Shown piece by piece: positions 50,170 through 57,992 of a stretch of 60,361 nucleotides of DNA. Within the stretch, counting starts at the first letter, position 1. Each line of letters opens with the position of its first letter. The stretch is from Oscillibacter sp. UBA6647 (GTDB lineage Bacteria > Bacillota > Clostridia > Oscillospirales > Oscillospiraceae): positions 1 through 60,361 of the forward strand of contig DKLF01000044.1 of assembly GCA_002455655.1 (NCBI GenBank), in the 5' to 3' direction. The translations under genes were made by a program, and so were the position numbers. Under the pieces are notes generated by a model. The model ran no database searches and was not told the origin of the DNA. It saw only the letters and a program-made list of their open reading frames with translations.

Positions 50170-51222
50170 ATGCATCGCTGTGATGACAACATGCCGTTTT
50201 TGCTGCAATACGAACATGTGGCATGGTATGAAAACGGCAGGGTGAGGATTTTGGATCGGCGCATTTATCCCACCGAAGTCCGCTTTGTGGAGTGCGTTAC
50301 CTACCACGAGGTGGTACAGGCCATTGCGGACATGGTAACTCAGAGCGCCGGGCCTTATACTGCGGTGGGCATGGGCATGGCTCTGGCGGCCTATGAGTGT
50401 CGGGACAAGGGCAAGGCGGAGCAGGCGGCCTTTATGAAGCAGGCGGCCTATGATCTGGCCCACGCCCGTCCCACGACCGCCAACCGCTACGGCATCATTA
50501 CGAACCACTGCGCAGACGTTGCAGCGCAGGCGTTGGAAAATGGGGAAGACCCCATTGAAAAAATCGTGGAAGCCACTGTGGAATCTCTGAACCGCCGCTA
50601 CTCCACTATGCAGATTGTGGGCGACCATCTGGCGGATTTGATTCCGTCCGGCGGAACCATCCTAACCCAGTGCTTCGGCGAAACCATCATCGGAACGGTA
50701 ATCCGGGCCGCCAGAAAGCAAAATAAAACCTTCCGCGTTTTCTGCGCGGAGACCCGGCCATATTTGCAGGGCGCGCGGCTGACCTCCGGCTGCTTTGCCC
50801 AGATGGGATTTGATACCACCGTCATCACCGACAATATGGTGGCCTACGCCATGCAGCATGAGGGCATCGACCTCTTCACCTCTGCGGCGGACACCATTGC
50901 CCGGGACGGGCATATCGCCAACAAGATCGGCACGTTTCAGATTGCCATTCTGGCCAAGTATTTCGGGATTCCTTACTTTGTTACAGGCATTCCCGATCGG
51001 GACAAGATGAGCAAGCAGGACATCGTGATCGAGATGCGGGACCCCGCTCAGGTTTTGAGCTATCGCGGGATTCCCAATACCGTACCGGAGGTCAAGGCCG
51101 TCTACCCGTCCTTCGACGTGGTTCCTCCCCATCTCATTTCCGGCGTCGTCACCGATCAGGGAGTTTACGCGCCCTATGTGCTCAACCACTACTTTGACCG
51201 GCAGGTCAAGGCGTTTTATTAA
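50170..51222 (+). CDS. mtnA: S-methyl-5-thioribose-1-phosphate isomerase-like protein
   Basis: A 350-aa member of the eIF2B/MtnA isomerase family: VQAIADMVTQSAGPYTAVGM near residue 48, ARPTTANRYGI near 99, ETRPYLQGARLTSG near 197, VITDNMVAYAM near 217 and NKIGTFQIAILAKYFGIPYF near 254. It opens the ring of the 1-phosphate to the ribulose-1-phosphate. The catalytic Cys region reads TILTQCFGETIIGTVI, unlike the usual THC-N-x-G form, so it belongs to a divergent branch whose exact substrate could be 5-deoxyribose-1-phosphate or another 5-modified pentose. Confidence 0.9.
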   Translation: MHRCDDNMPFLLQYEHVAWYENGRVRILDRRIYPTEVRFVECVTYHEVVQAIADMVTQSAGPYTAVGMGMALAAYECRDKGKAEQAAFMKQAAYDLAHARPTTANRYGIITNHCADVAAQALENGEDPIEKIVEATVESLNRRYSTMQIVGDHLADLIPSGGTILTQCFGETIIGTVIRAARKQNKTFRVFCAETRPYLQGARLTSGCFAQMGFDTTVITDNMVAYAMQHEGIDLFTSAADTIARDGHIANKIGTFQIAILAKYFGIPYFVTGIPDRDKMSKQDIVIEMRDPAQVLSYRGIPNTVPEVKAVYPSFDVVPPHLISGVVTDQGVYAPYVLNHYFDRQVKAFY

Positions 51223-51243
51223 TCTGGCAAAGGAAGTTTTAAC

Positions 51244-52233
51244 ATGAAGCTGTATGTAAGAGCGCCGTTTTCGGATGAGGGCTTGGACGCGCTGCGCAGA
51301 ATGTTCGACACGGTGATCTACGAGCCGTGGACCGTGACCGGCGAGCGCTACTATGAGGACGAAATGCTGGAGCATCTTCTAAAAGAACAGCCCGATGCGC
51401 TGATTACGGAGCTGGACCGCGTGACGGAAAAGGTCCTCAAGGGCTACGACCGGCTACAATTCATCGGGGACTGCCGCGGAACGCCCGCCAATATCCAAGT
51501 GGACGCCTGCACTGCTGCCGGTGTGCCGATCCTGTGCACACCGGGCCGCAACACGCAGGCGGTCGCCGAGATGGTGGTGGGACTGATTCTGGCATTTTAC
51601 CGCAAGCTCCTCCCCTCCGTTCAATGGGTGGAAGATGGCAAGTGGGTCGCGGGTACAACGCCCTATTATCTCTGGATGGGCAATGAACTGCAACGAAAAA
51701 AAGTGGGGCTTGTGGGCTTTGGCCGCATCAGCCGGGTCGTTGCCAAAATTCTCGACGGCTTTGACTGCGACATTTCCTTTTATGATCCGTTTATCTCTGG
51801 CGATCAGGGGCATTACCACAAGCGCACGCTTGAGGAGGTTTTCTCCGAGAGCGACATTGTATCGCTGCATCTGCCGGTGCTGGACACCACCCGCGGCATG
51901 ATCACCGAACCGCTGCTGTGGTCTATGAAAAAGGACGCGCTATTCGTCAACGCGGCCCGCTCCGCGCTGGTGGATTACAAGGCGCTGCGCAGCGTTTTGG
52001 AGGAAGAGAAAATTGGCGGCGCAATTTTGGACGTACTGGACAGCGAACCGCCCACGCCGGAGGATGCGTCCATCGGGAAGCTGCCCAATGTGCTGCTCAC
52101 GCCGCACACCTGCGGGGCTACCTACGAGGTGACGGATCATCAGTCCGATATTCTGGTGGACGGAATCCGCAAGTGGATGGCCGGAGAGCAGTTGGAGACG
52201 GTCGTTTATAACCGGGAAGTGCTGAAACAATGA
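51244..52233 (+). CDS. D-isomer-specific 2-hydroxyacid dehydrogenase
   Basis: A 329-aa NAD-dependent dehydrogenase with the Rossmann motif VGLVGFGRISRVVAKIL near residue 155 and the catalytic Arg (VNAARSALVDYKAL), Glu (LDVLDSEPP) and His (LLTPHTCGA) in the standard order. It resembles phosphoglycerate/erythronate dehydrogenases without a regulatory domain. It lies between mtnA and an FGGY kinase; the substrate is unknown but should be a hydroxy or keto acid derived from the same pentose pathway. Confidence 0.87.
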   Translation: MKLYVRAPFSDEGLDALRRMFDTVIYEPWTVTGERYYEDEMLEHLLKEQPDALITELDRVTEKVLKGYDRLQFIGDCRGTPANIQVDACTAAGVPILCTPGRNTQAVAEMVVGLILAFYRKLLPSVQWVEDGKWVAGTTPYYLWMGNELQRKKVGLVGFGRISRVVAKILDGFDCDISFYDPFISGDQGHYHKRTLEEVFSESDIVSLHLPVLDTTRGMITEPLLWSMKKDALFVNAARSALVDYKALRSVLEEEKIGGAILDVLDSEPPTPEDASIGKLPNVLLTPHTCGATYEVTDHQSDILVDGIRKWMAGEQLETVVYNREVLKQ

Positions 52234-52255
52234 CCGCCGGATATGGAGGAACATC

Positions 52256-53689
52256 ATGAGCAGATATTATCTGGCGGTGGATCTGGGAACCGGAAATTCC
52301 CGCGTGGCGCTCGCCTCCTCGGATGGAACCATCATGGATATGCGTTCTTTCACCAATACCTACTATCGCGACGAGCGGTATGAGGACGCGCAGTATTTTC
52401 TGCCCGGGGAATGGGAGGAAACCATTCTTCGCGGATGCCGGGAACTGTGCGGCGCGCACCCTGAAATTCACGTCAGCGCAGTTTCCGCAGCCGGGGCAAG
52501 GCAGAGCATTGTTCTGCTGGACCGGTCTGGCAAGGCGTTTTACGGACTGCCCAACATCGACAACCGGGGCAGAGCCTATATGGGCGAGGTGCCCGATCAG
52601 GAGGAAATTTACCGCATTTCCGGCAAATGGGTGACCGAGGACTTTGCCGCCGCAAAGCTGCTGGGCTTTCGAAAACTCTATCCGGAGCAGTACCGCAGGA
52701 TTGATAAAATCACCAGCCTCAGCGAGTGGATTGCGCAGATATTTACGGGACGCATTGTGATCGAGCCGTCTCAGGCCTGTGAAACGCAGCTCTATGACAT
52801 CGGAGCACGCGAGTGGTCGGAAAAGGTGTGCGGCTGCTACGGCTTCGACATGGCGATTTTACCGGAACTATGCTCTGCCGGGATGAAAGCAGGCCCAGTG
52901 CTCCCGAAATACCGCAGGCTGCTGGGCATGACGGAGGACGCTGTTTTTGTGATTGGCGGCGCCGACACGCAGATCGCGCTTCGACAGACGGACATCGGCG
53001 TGGGCGACATTGCCGTCGTCTCCGGCACCACCTCGCCGGTGGTCACGCTGATGAAGGAACAATTCTATGACCCACTTCAGCGTGTCTGGACAGATGCCAA
53101 TCTGGGCGGGCAGACCTATCAGATCGAGATGAACCCCGGCGTTACGGGGCTGAATTATCAGCGTATCTGCTCCATGCTGGCAGGGGACTTGGAGTATGAA
53201 GCACTGGAGGAGGCTTATTCCAAGAAGACAGCCTTCCGGTGCACGGCTTCTTTCTCTTCGTTGCTGTTCTATGAGCGCAAAGGCTTGCGACGCGGCGGGT
53301 TTTTTATGCGTTCCCCGCTGGACTCCGCGGTGGATCGGACCGATTTTCTCTGGTCGGTACTGGGCGACATTGCCTGCTCCATCTATGAGCAGTATACCAA
53401 TCTCCGTGCGCTGACAGGCAATCGCTCCGACTGCGTATTGGGCTGCGGCGGCGGCTTTCAGTCCCGGACGCTGTGCCAGATGCTCAGTGATTTGACCGGC
53501 AGCAAGCTGCATCTTCGCGCCGGCTTCGACCAGGCCACTGTTCAGGGCTTGACGCAGGTCTGCAACGAATGCTTGGGAGAAGCGAATATTTTGACACAGC
53601 AGCCGAAAATCGTCTATCGTCCCCGTGAAGGGCAGTTGATCCATCAGTATTACCCGGAGTGGCTTGAAAATCGAAACAAGGCAAACTAA
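52256..53689 (+). CDS. FGGY-family carbohydrate kinase, LsrK-like
   Basis: A 477-aa kinase with the N-terminal phosphate-binding YYLAVDLGTGNSRVALASS, the FGGY middle region (SLSEWIAQIFTGRIVIEPSQ near 159), the GTTSPVVTLMKEQF loop near 260 and LGCGGGFQSRTLCQML near 397. The SxWIaxxxxGxxxxxPSxA pattern resembles autoinducer-2 kinase LsrK and xylulokinases. It is the second sugar kinase of the operon and would phosphorylate a linear sugar or ketose, possibly an alternative entry to the aldolase step. Confidence 0.86.
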   Translation: MSRYYLAVDLGTGNSRVALASSDGTIMDMRSFTNTYYRDERYEDAQYFLPGEWEETILRGCRELCGAHPEIHVSAVSAAGARQSIVLLDRSGKAFYGLPNIDNRGRAYMGEVPDQEEIYRISGKWVTEDFAAAKLLGFRKLYPEQYRRIDKITSLSEWIAQIFTGRIVIEPSQACETQLYDIGAREWSEKVCGCYGFDMAILPELCSAGMKAGPVLPKYRRLLGMTEDAVFVIGGADTQIALRQTDIGVGDIAVVSGTTSPVVTLMKEQFYDPLQRVWTDANLGGQTYQIEMNPGVTGLNYQRICSMLAGDLEYEALEEAYSKKTAFRCTASFSSLLFYERKGLRRGGFFMRSPLDSAVDRTDFLWSVLGDIACSIYEQYTNLRALTGNRSDCVLGCGGGFQSRTLCQMLSDLTGSKLHLRAGFDQATVQGLTQVCNECLGEANILTQQPKIVYRPREGQLIHQYYPEWLENRNKAN

Positions 53690-53729
53690 GCATCATACGT
53701 AATACTTACAGAAATCAGGAGGACCTCCC

Positions 53730-54395
53730 ATGTTAATGCAGGAAGAAAGAGAACTGGTCGTCGAGTACGGAAAAAAGATGAGCGCGGCGCGCCTGAGTAC
53801 CGGCACCAGCGGAAATATCAGTATCTATAACGCTGAGAAAGGGCTCATGGCCATCAGTCCGTCGGGCATGGATTATTTCTCTACGCAGCCCGAGGATGTT
53901 GTCATCACGGATTTGGATGCGCATGTGGTGGACGGCGTGCGCAAGCCCTCCAGCGAATGGGCGCTGCACACTGTTTTTTACAAGAACAAGCCGGAGGCAC
54001 GCTCCGTGGTCCACACGCATTCTATGTACTGCACAACCTTTGCCGTTTTGGGTCAGCCTGTGCGCGCCGTTCACTATGTAATCGGCGACGCGAATACGGA
54101 CACCGTGCCCTGCGCACCGTATCAGACATTCGGTACTGTGGAACTGGCGGAGACTGCTATTAAAGTCTGCGGAAACAGCAACGCCGTCTTGCTGGCCAAC
54201 CACGGTCTGGTGGTTTGCGGCGGCAATATCCAAAGCGCCTATTCTCTTGCCTGCAACATGGAGTACATCGCCGAACTGCAGTATCGTGCCATGTGCATCG
54301 GCACGCCGAATGTCCTCAGCAAAGAGAACATGGACAAGGTGCTTGAAAAATTCAAGACCTACGGCCAGACGCCGGGAAAGAAAACCGGTTATTAA
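53730..54395 (+). CDS. Class-II aldolase (fuculose-phosphate aldolase family)
   Basis: A 221-aa zinc aldolase: STGTSGNISIYN near residue 26, ISPSGMDYFS near 46, the SSEWALHTVFY segment near 75, the zinc ligands VVHTHSMYCTTFAV (two His) near 94 and ANHGLVVCGGN (third His) near 154. Its size is typical. With mtnK and mtnA it matches the DHAP-shunt aldolase that cleaves methylthioribulose- or deoxyribulose-1-phosphate to DHAP and an aldehyde. RBS: AGGAGG 9 nt upstream. The next gene is an alcohol dehydrogenase that could reduce the aldehyde. Confidence 0.93.
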   Translation: MLMQEERELVVEYGKKMSAARLSTGTSGNISIYNAEKGLMAISPSGMDYFSTQPEDVVITDLDAHVVDGVRKPSSEWALHTVFYKNKPEARSVVHTHSMYCTTFAVLGQPVRAVHYVIGDANTDTVPCAPYQTFGTVELAETAIKVCGNSNAVLLANHGLVVCGGNIQSAYSLACNMEYIAELQYRAMCIGTPNVLSKENMDKVLEKFKTYGQTPGKKTGY

Positions 54396-54407
54396 GGAGC
54401 GCTTTGT

Positions 54408-55589
54408 ATGGATTCATTTGATTTTTACAGCCCTACTTACTTTATCTTCGGAAAGGAACGGGAACGGGAAACAGGCACCTACGTGAAAAAGTTCGGCGGC
54501 AGCCGCTGTCTGGTGGTTTACGGCGGACAGTCCGCAAAGCGGTCGGGTCTTTTGGATCGGGTGAAGGAATCGCTGGAAGATGCAGGTGTGCACACGGAGG
54601 AGCTGGGCGGGGTACGTCCCAATCCCCGCGGCAGCCTTGTCTATGAGGGAATCGAGCTGTGCCGAAGAAAGAAAATCGATTTTCTGCTGGCGATTGGCGG
54701 CGGCAGCGTCATTGATACCGCGAAGGCCATTGCCATGGGCGCCGTCTACGACGGTGACTTTTGGGATTTTTTTACCGGAAGGGCCCCCGAAAACGCACTG
54801 CCTGTCGGCACCGTGCTGACGATTGCGGCCTCCGGTTCCGAGGGTTCTCCCGATTCTGTTATCACCAATGAAAAAACGCTGGAGAAAAACGCGGCGGAGG
54901 CAAACTGCCTGCGTCCGAAGTTCTCCGTGTTGAATCCCGCCCTGACGGAGAGTCTGCCATCCTATCAGACAGCCTGCGGCGTGACAGACATTATCGCCCA
55001 CGCGTTTGAGCGGTATTTTACGAATACAAGAGATGTGGAAATCACCGACCGACTGCTGGAGGGCGTGGTGCTGACCATGCTTCACGAGGGCAGACGCATA
55101 ATGACCGACCCAAGCAACTATGAGGCCCGGGCCAACATCATGTGGGCCGGCATGGTCTGCCACAATGACATAATGGGTGTTGGCCGCCAGCAGGACTGGA
55201 ACAGCCACCATCTGGAGCATGTGCTCTCCGCCAAATACGACTGCGCACACGGCGCGGGCCTTGCGGTCGTCATGCCTGCCTGGATGACCTACTGCGCCCA
55301 TCATCATGACCCAGCCCGCCTTGCGCAGATGGCAACCCGCATCTTCGGCTGCCAGATGGATTATGAAAATCCGTTAAATACCGCACTGGAGGGTATCGAG
55401 GCATTCAAAATTTTTCTCAAATCAATCGGGATGCCGCTTTCCTTTGCCGAGATTGGCGCAGACCCCGAGAGTATTTCGGAGCTGGTGGAGATGAATCACA
55501 TTGGCGACGGGAAAACCGGCGGCTTTGTGGCGCTGGACAAGCAGGCGCATTACGATATCTACGAGCTGGCGGCAGGTCGGGAAAATTAA
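54408..55589 (+). CDS. Iron-containing alcohol dehydrogenase
   Basis: A 393-aa group III alcohol dehydrogenase of the BDH/YqhD type: YFIFGKERERETG at the start, LAIGGGSVIDTAKAIAMGA near 95 (nucleotide binding), and metal ligands in GVTDIIAHAFERYF (Asp, His), NSHHLEHVLSA and CAHGAGLAVVMPAWM. Following an aldolase, it likely reduces the released aldehyde (acetaldehyde or 2-methylthioacetaldehyde) to the alcohol. Confidence 0.92.
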   Translation: MDSFDFYSPTYFIFGKERERETGTYVKKFGGSRCLVVYGGQSAKRSGLLDRVKESLEDAGVHTEELGGVRPNPRGSLVYEGIELCRRKKIDFLLAIGGGSVIDTAKAIAMGAVYDGDFWDFFTGRAPENALPVGTVLTIAASGSEGSPDSVITNEKTLEKNAAEANCLRPKFSVLNPALTESLPSYQTACGVTDIIAHAFERYFTNTRDVEITDRLLEGVVLTMLHEGRRIMTDPSNYEARANIMWAGMVCHNDIMGVGRQQDWNSHHLEHVLSAKYDCAHGAGLAVVMPAWMTYCAHHHDPARLAQMATRIFGCQMDYENPLNTALEGIEAFKIFLKSIGMPLSFAEIGADPESISELVEMNHIGDGKTGGFVALDKQAHYDIYELAAGREN

Positions 55590-55630
55590 AGAACAGTAAC
55601 CCGCTGTGGCGGATATGAGAAAGGAAGCGC

Positions 55631-56833
55631 ATGATGGAAAACAAACAAAAGCTGGGGTTTGCAACCCGCCAGATTCATGTTGGGAAAATCAAAGACGCAT
55701 CCGGCGCACTGTGCACACCGATTTATCAGACGTCCACGTTTGAATTTGAGACCGTCCAGCAGGGCGGTGCCCGCTTTGCCGGCGAGGAGCCGGGCTACAT
55801 CTATTCCCGCCTTTCCAATCCCTCTTTGACGCAGGCGGAGGAGAAGCTGGCCTCTTTGGAAAACGGCGAGGCCGCGCTGGCCGCAGCCTCCGGCATGGGC
55901 GCTATCTCCGCGGCATTGTGGACGAGCGTGGTCGCGGGTGACGAGATTCTGGCCAGCGACACACTGTATGGCTGCACGTTTTCCCTGCTCTGCCACGGAA
56001 TGACCAGATTCGGCGTGGATACGAAGTTTATTGATATGGTAAACCTCGAGAACTTCCAGGAGCATCTTACGCCCAAAACCAAGGTCGTCTATTTTGAGAC
56101 GCCCTGCAACCCGACTCTGAAGATTCTGGACATTCAGGCCATTGCCGAGGCTGCCCATAAGTACAACCCCTCCATCCGCGTCATCGTGGATAATACCTTC
56201 TGCTCTCCCTATTTGCAGCGGCCGCTGGAGCTTGGCGCAGATGTGGTGGTCCACAGCGCCACCAAATATATCAACGGCCACGGGGACGTGATCGCGGGCT
56301 TCATCGTCGGTACGGCGGAGTTTATCGGTCAGTGTCGGACCTTTGGCCTGAAAGACATGACCGGCGCGGTGATGAGTCCTTTTGACGCGTTTTTGATCGC
56401 CCGCGGCCTCAAGACGCTGGATATCCGCATGGAGCGGCATTGCTCCAACGCCCGTAAGGTGGCGGAGTTTTTGCACAGTCACCCCGCGGTGGACAAGGTC
56501 TACTATCCTGGCCTTCCCGATTTCAAAGGCTCCGAGGTCGCCCAGAAGCAGATGAAGGACTTTGGCGGCATGCTGTCCATTGAACTCAAGGCCAGCCGTG
56601 AGGAGGTTGCCAATGCCCTCAATAATTTGGGGCTGTGCAGCATCGCGGTATCTCTGGGCGACGCCGAGACGCTGGTGGAACATGCCGCAACCATGACCCA
56701 CTCAACATATACGCCGGAGGAACTGGCGGCCGCCGGGATCTCCGAGGGTTTGGTCCGCATCTCCGTCGGATTGGAAGACCCTGACGATATTATCGCCGAT
56801 CTCAAGAGCGTTCTTGACACCCTTGTCTCCTAA
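55631..56833 (+). CDS. Methionine gamma-lyase-like PLP enzyme
   Basis: A 400-aa Cys/Met-metabolism PLP enzyme with TPIYQTSTFEFETVQQGGAR near residue 30, YIYSRLSNPSLTQAEEKLA near 55, the active-site Cys typical of methionine gamma-lyases in TLYGCTFSLLCHGMTRFG near 117, and the PLP lysine in DVVVHSATKYINGHGDVIAG near 208. It could release methanethiol from methionine or, like O-acetylhomoserine sulfhydrylases, use methanethiol to make it. Placed at the end of the mtn operon it points to sulfur recycling. No strong terminator follows. Confidence 0.9.
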   Translation: MMENKQKLGFATRQIHVGKIKDASGALCTPIYQTSTFEFETVQQGGARFAGEEPGYIYSRLSNPSLTQAEEKLASLENGEAALAAASGMGAISAALWTSVVAGDEILASDTLYGCTFSLLCHGMTRFGVDTKFIDMVNLENFQEHLTPKTKVVYFETPCNPTLKILDIQAIAEAAHKYNPSIRVIVDNTFCSPYLQRPLELGADVVVHSATKYINGHGDVIAGFIVGTAEFIGQCRTFGLKDMTGAVMSPFDAFLIARGLKTLDIRMERHCSNARKVAEFLHSHPAVDKVYYPGLPDFKGSEVAQKQMKDFGGMLSIELKASREEVANALNNLGLCSIAVSLGDAETLVEHAATMTHSTYTPEELAAAGISEGLVRISVGLEDPDDIIADLKSVLDTLVS

Positions 56834-56935
56834 AATGCAGGGAGACCGCGCAACCTGATTTGCGGCTACTTAAATTATATAAAATTTCGGTCGATTGTAA
56901 AATGAAGTTGGACTTTTCTTTTTATGTGTCCAGCT

Positions 56936-57169
56936 TGAAAAAGTAGTCTGTTTTCGGCGACGAGTTTTCCCTCCCCTCTATGCATTTGCGGGCGGTTTTC
57001 TTGGATATTCCGAGTTCCTTGCCGATGGCGTAGACGCTTTTCCAGCCCTGTACTCCTGTATCATGAGAATTGTTTCACTCCTTAGTATCCGGCCTACCTC
57101 CATGGCGTTTTTACGCCAATAGTAGCCGTTATTTTTGAGCAAATCAATTTCACTGGTGTTTTCAGTCAA
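56936..57169 (-). pseudogene. istA: N-terminal remnant of an IS21 transposase (IstA)
   Basis: The minus-strand frame from 57169 (MTENTSEIDLLKNNGYYWRK) shifts near 57040 into a frame reading VYAIGKELGISKKTARKC. That is the helix-turn-helix found at the start of IstA transposases. The frame is broken and the catalytic domain is missing, so this is a relic. The other end of an istA gene, in the same orientation, lies near 35.5 kb. Confidence 0.65.
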
Positions 57170-57352
57170 TTATACTTCCGCAATAATGTTTAAGTTGACC
57201 CTGCTAACAATTATCGGAGCAGTTTGTGTACAGTCCCCATTGCCAGCAATACACCCAAAGAGAATGTTGGAGAAGGTTCAGATACCCCAAAGCCAAAAGC
57301 CTCGCCCGCAGAGATTGCCAAACCACGGGCCTTACAGCGTTCCATGAAGGGG

Positions 57353-57386
57353 AAGGGATTGAGGATATCTCCTCAATCCCTTTTTA
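57353..57386 (+). terminator. Orphan plus-strand terminator
   Basis: A perfect 13-bp stem (57353-57365 with 57370-57382) with a 4-nt loop and a TTTTTAA tail. No intact plus-strand gene precedes it (57170-57352 holds only fragments), so it probably belongs to a gene lost in rearrangement. Confidence 0.75.
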
Positions 57387-57413
57387 ATAAAGTTTTGATT
57401 ATTCCGGTTGATT

Positions 57414-57710
57414 TTAAGCTTTATTATGAACCGCGTTATAGATTGTGGTCTTGGATACCCCATATTTCTTGGCAAGCTGATTCATTGAAACGTGCCCCTG
57501 CCTGTATTCGTGATATATATCATTTTTCTGTGTCGCTGTCAGCTTCTGCTTTCGCCCGTTTTTATTTCGGTTACTCTCTGACAGGTAAACAGGCTCAAGG
57601 TCTAACACCATATTGACCAAGTCCACCTTCAAAACCTCTCGACAAGCGGCACATATTTTCTTATCGGCACTATAATTATCAGTGCGTTTTTTGCAGAAAA
57701 AGCATTTCAC
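57414..57710 (-). CDS. Small zinc-finger and HTH DNA-binding protein
   Basis: A 98-aa protein. The first 25 residues hold two Cys pairs (MKCFFCKKRTDNYSADKKIC, then AAC) that look like a small zinc ribbon. The C-terminal half is a resolvase/invertase-type helix-turn-helix (LTATQKNDIYHEYRQGHVSM, then QLAKKYGVSKTTIYNAV). It resembles DNA-binding parts of invertases or transposase-associated regulators. The ribosome binding site is weak. It lies among relics and is probably mobile-element derived, but the frame is intact. Confidence 0.65.
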   Translation of the reverse strand: MKCFFCKKRTDNYSADKKICAACREVLKVDLVNMVLDLEPVYLSESNRNKNGRKQKLTATQKNDIYHEYRQGHVSMNQLAKKYGVSKTTIYNAVHNKA

Positions 57711-57992
57711 AATCTTTTATCCGTTCATTTCCATTGTTTTTGAACGATATAACAGACTTGGATTAAGGCGGGGCCTGTGGAAAATGAAAAATCGCTTCTG
57801 CCCACTTCGGTATCATTTCAAAAGCCAATACAGCAAAGCTTTTGGTCGAACAAGCCGTTCCCCAACGACAAAAGACTTCCTCTTCTCTGGTATTGAAAAA
57901 CTAACTTCAAAGCAGCGGACGACAATCGGCAGAGTTGCGTTGTGCCGGTGACGATAGCTTTCGCGCAGCTAAGGAATGCAGCGCTGACAAAA
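57711..57992. other. Stretch without a recognisable gene
   Basis: About 280 bp separate the small HTH gene from the stop of the histidine kinase gene. A plus-strand frame is present (57682-57951) but has no ribosome binding site or family signal. Confidence 0.4.
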
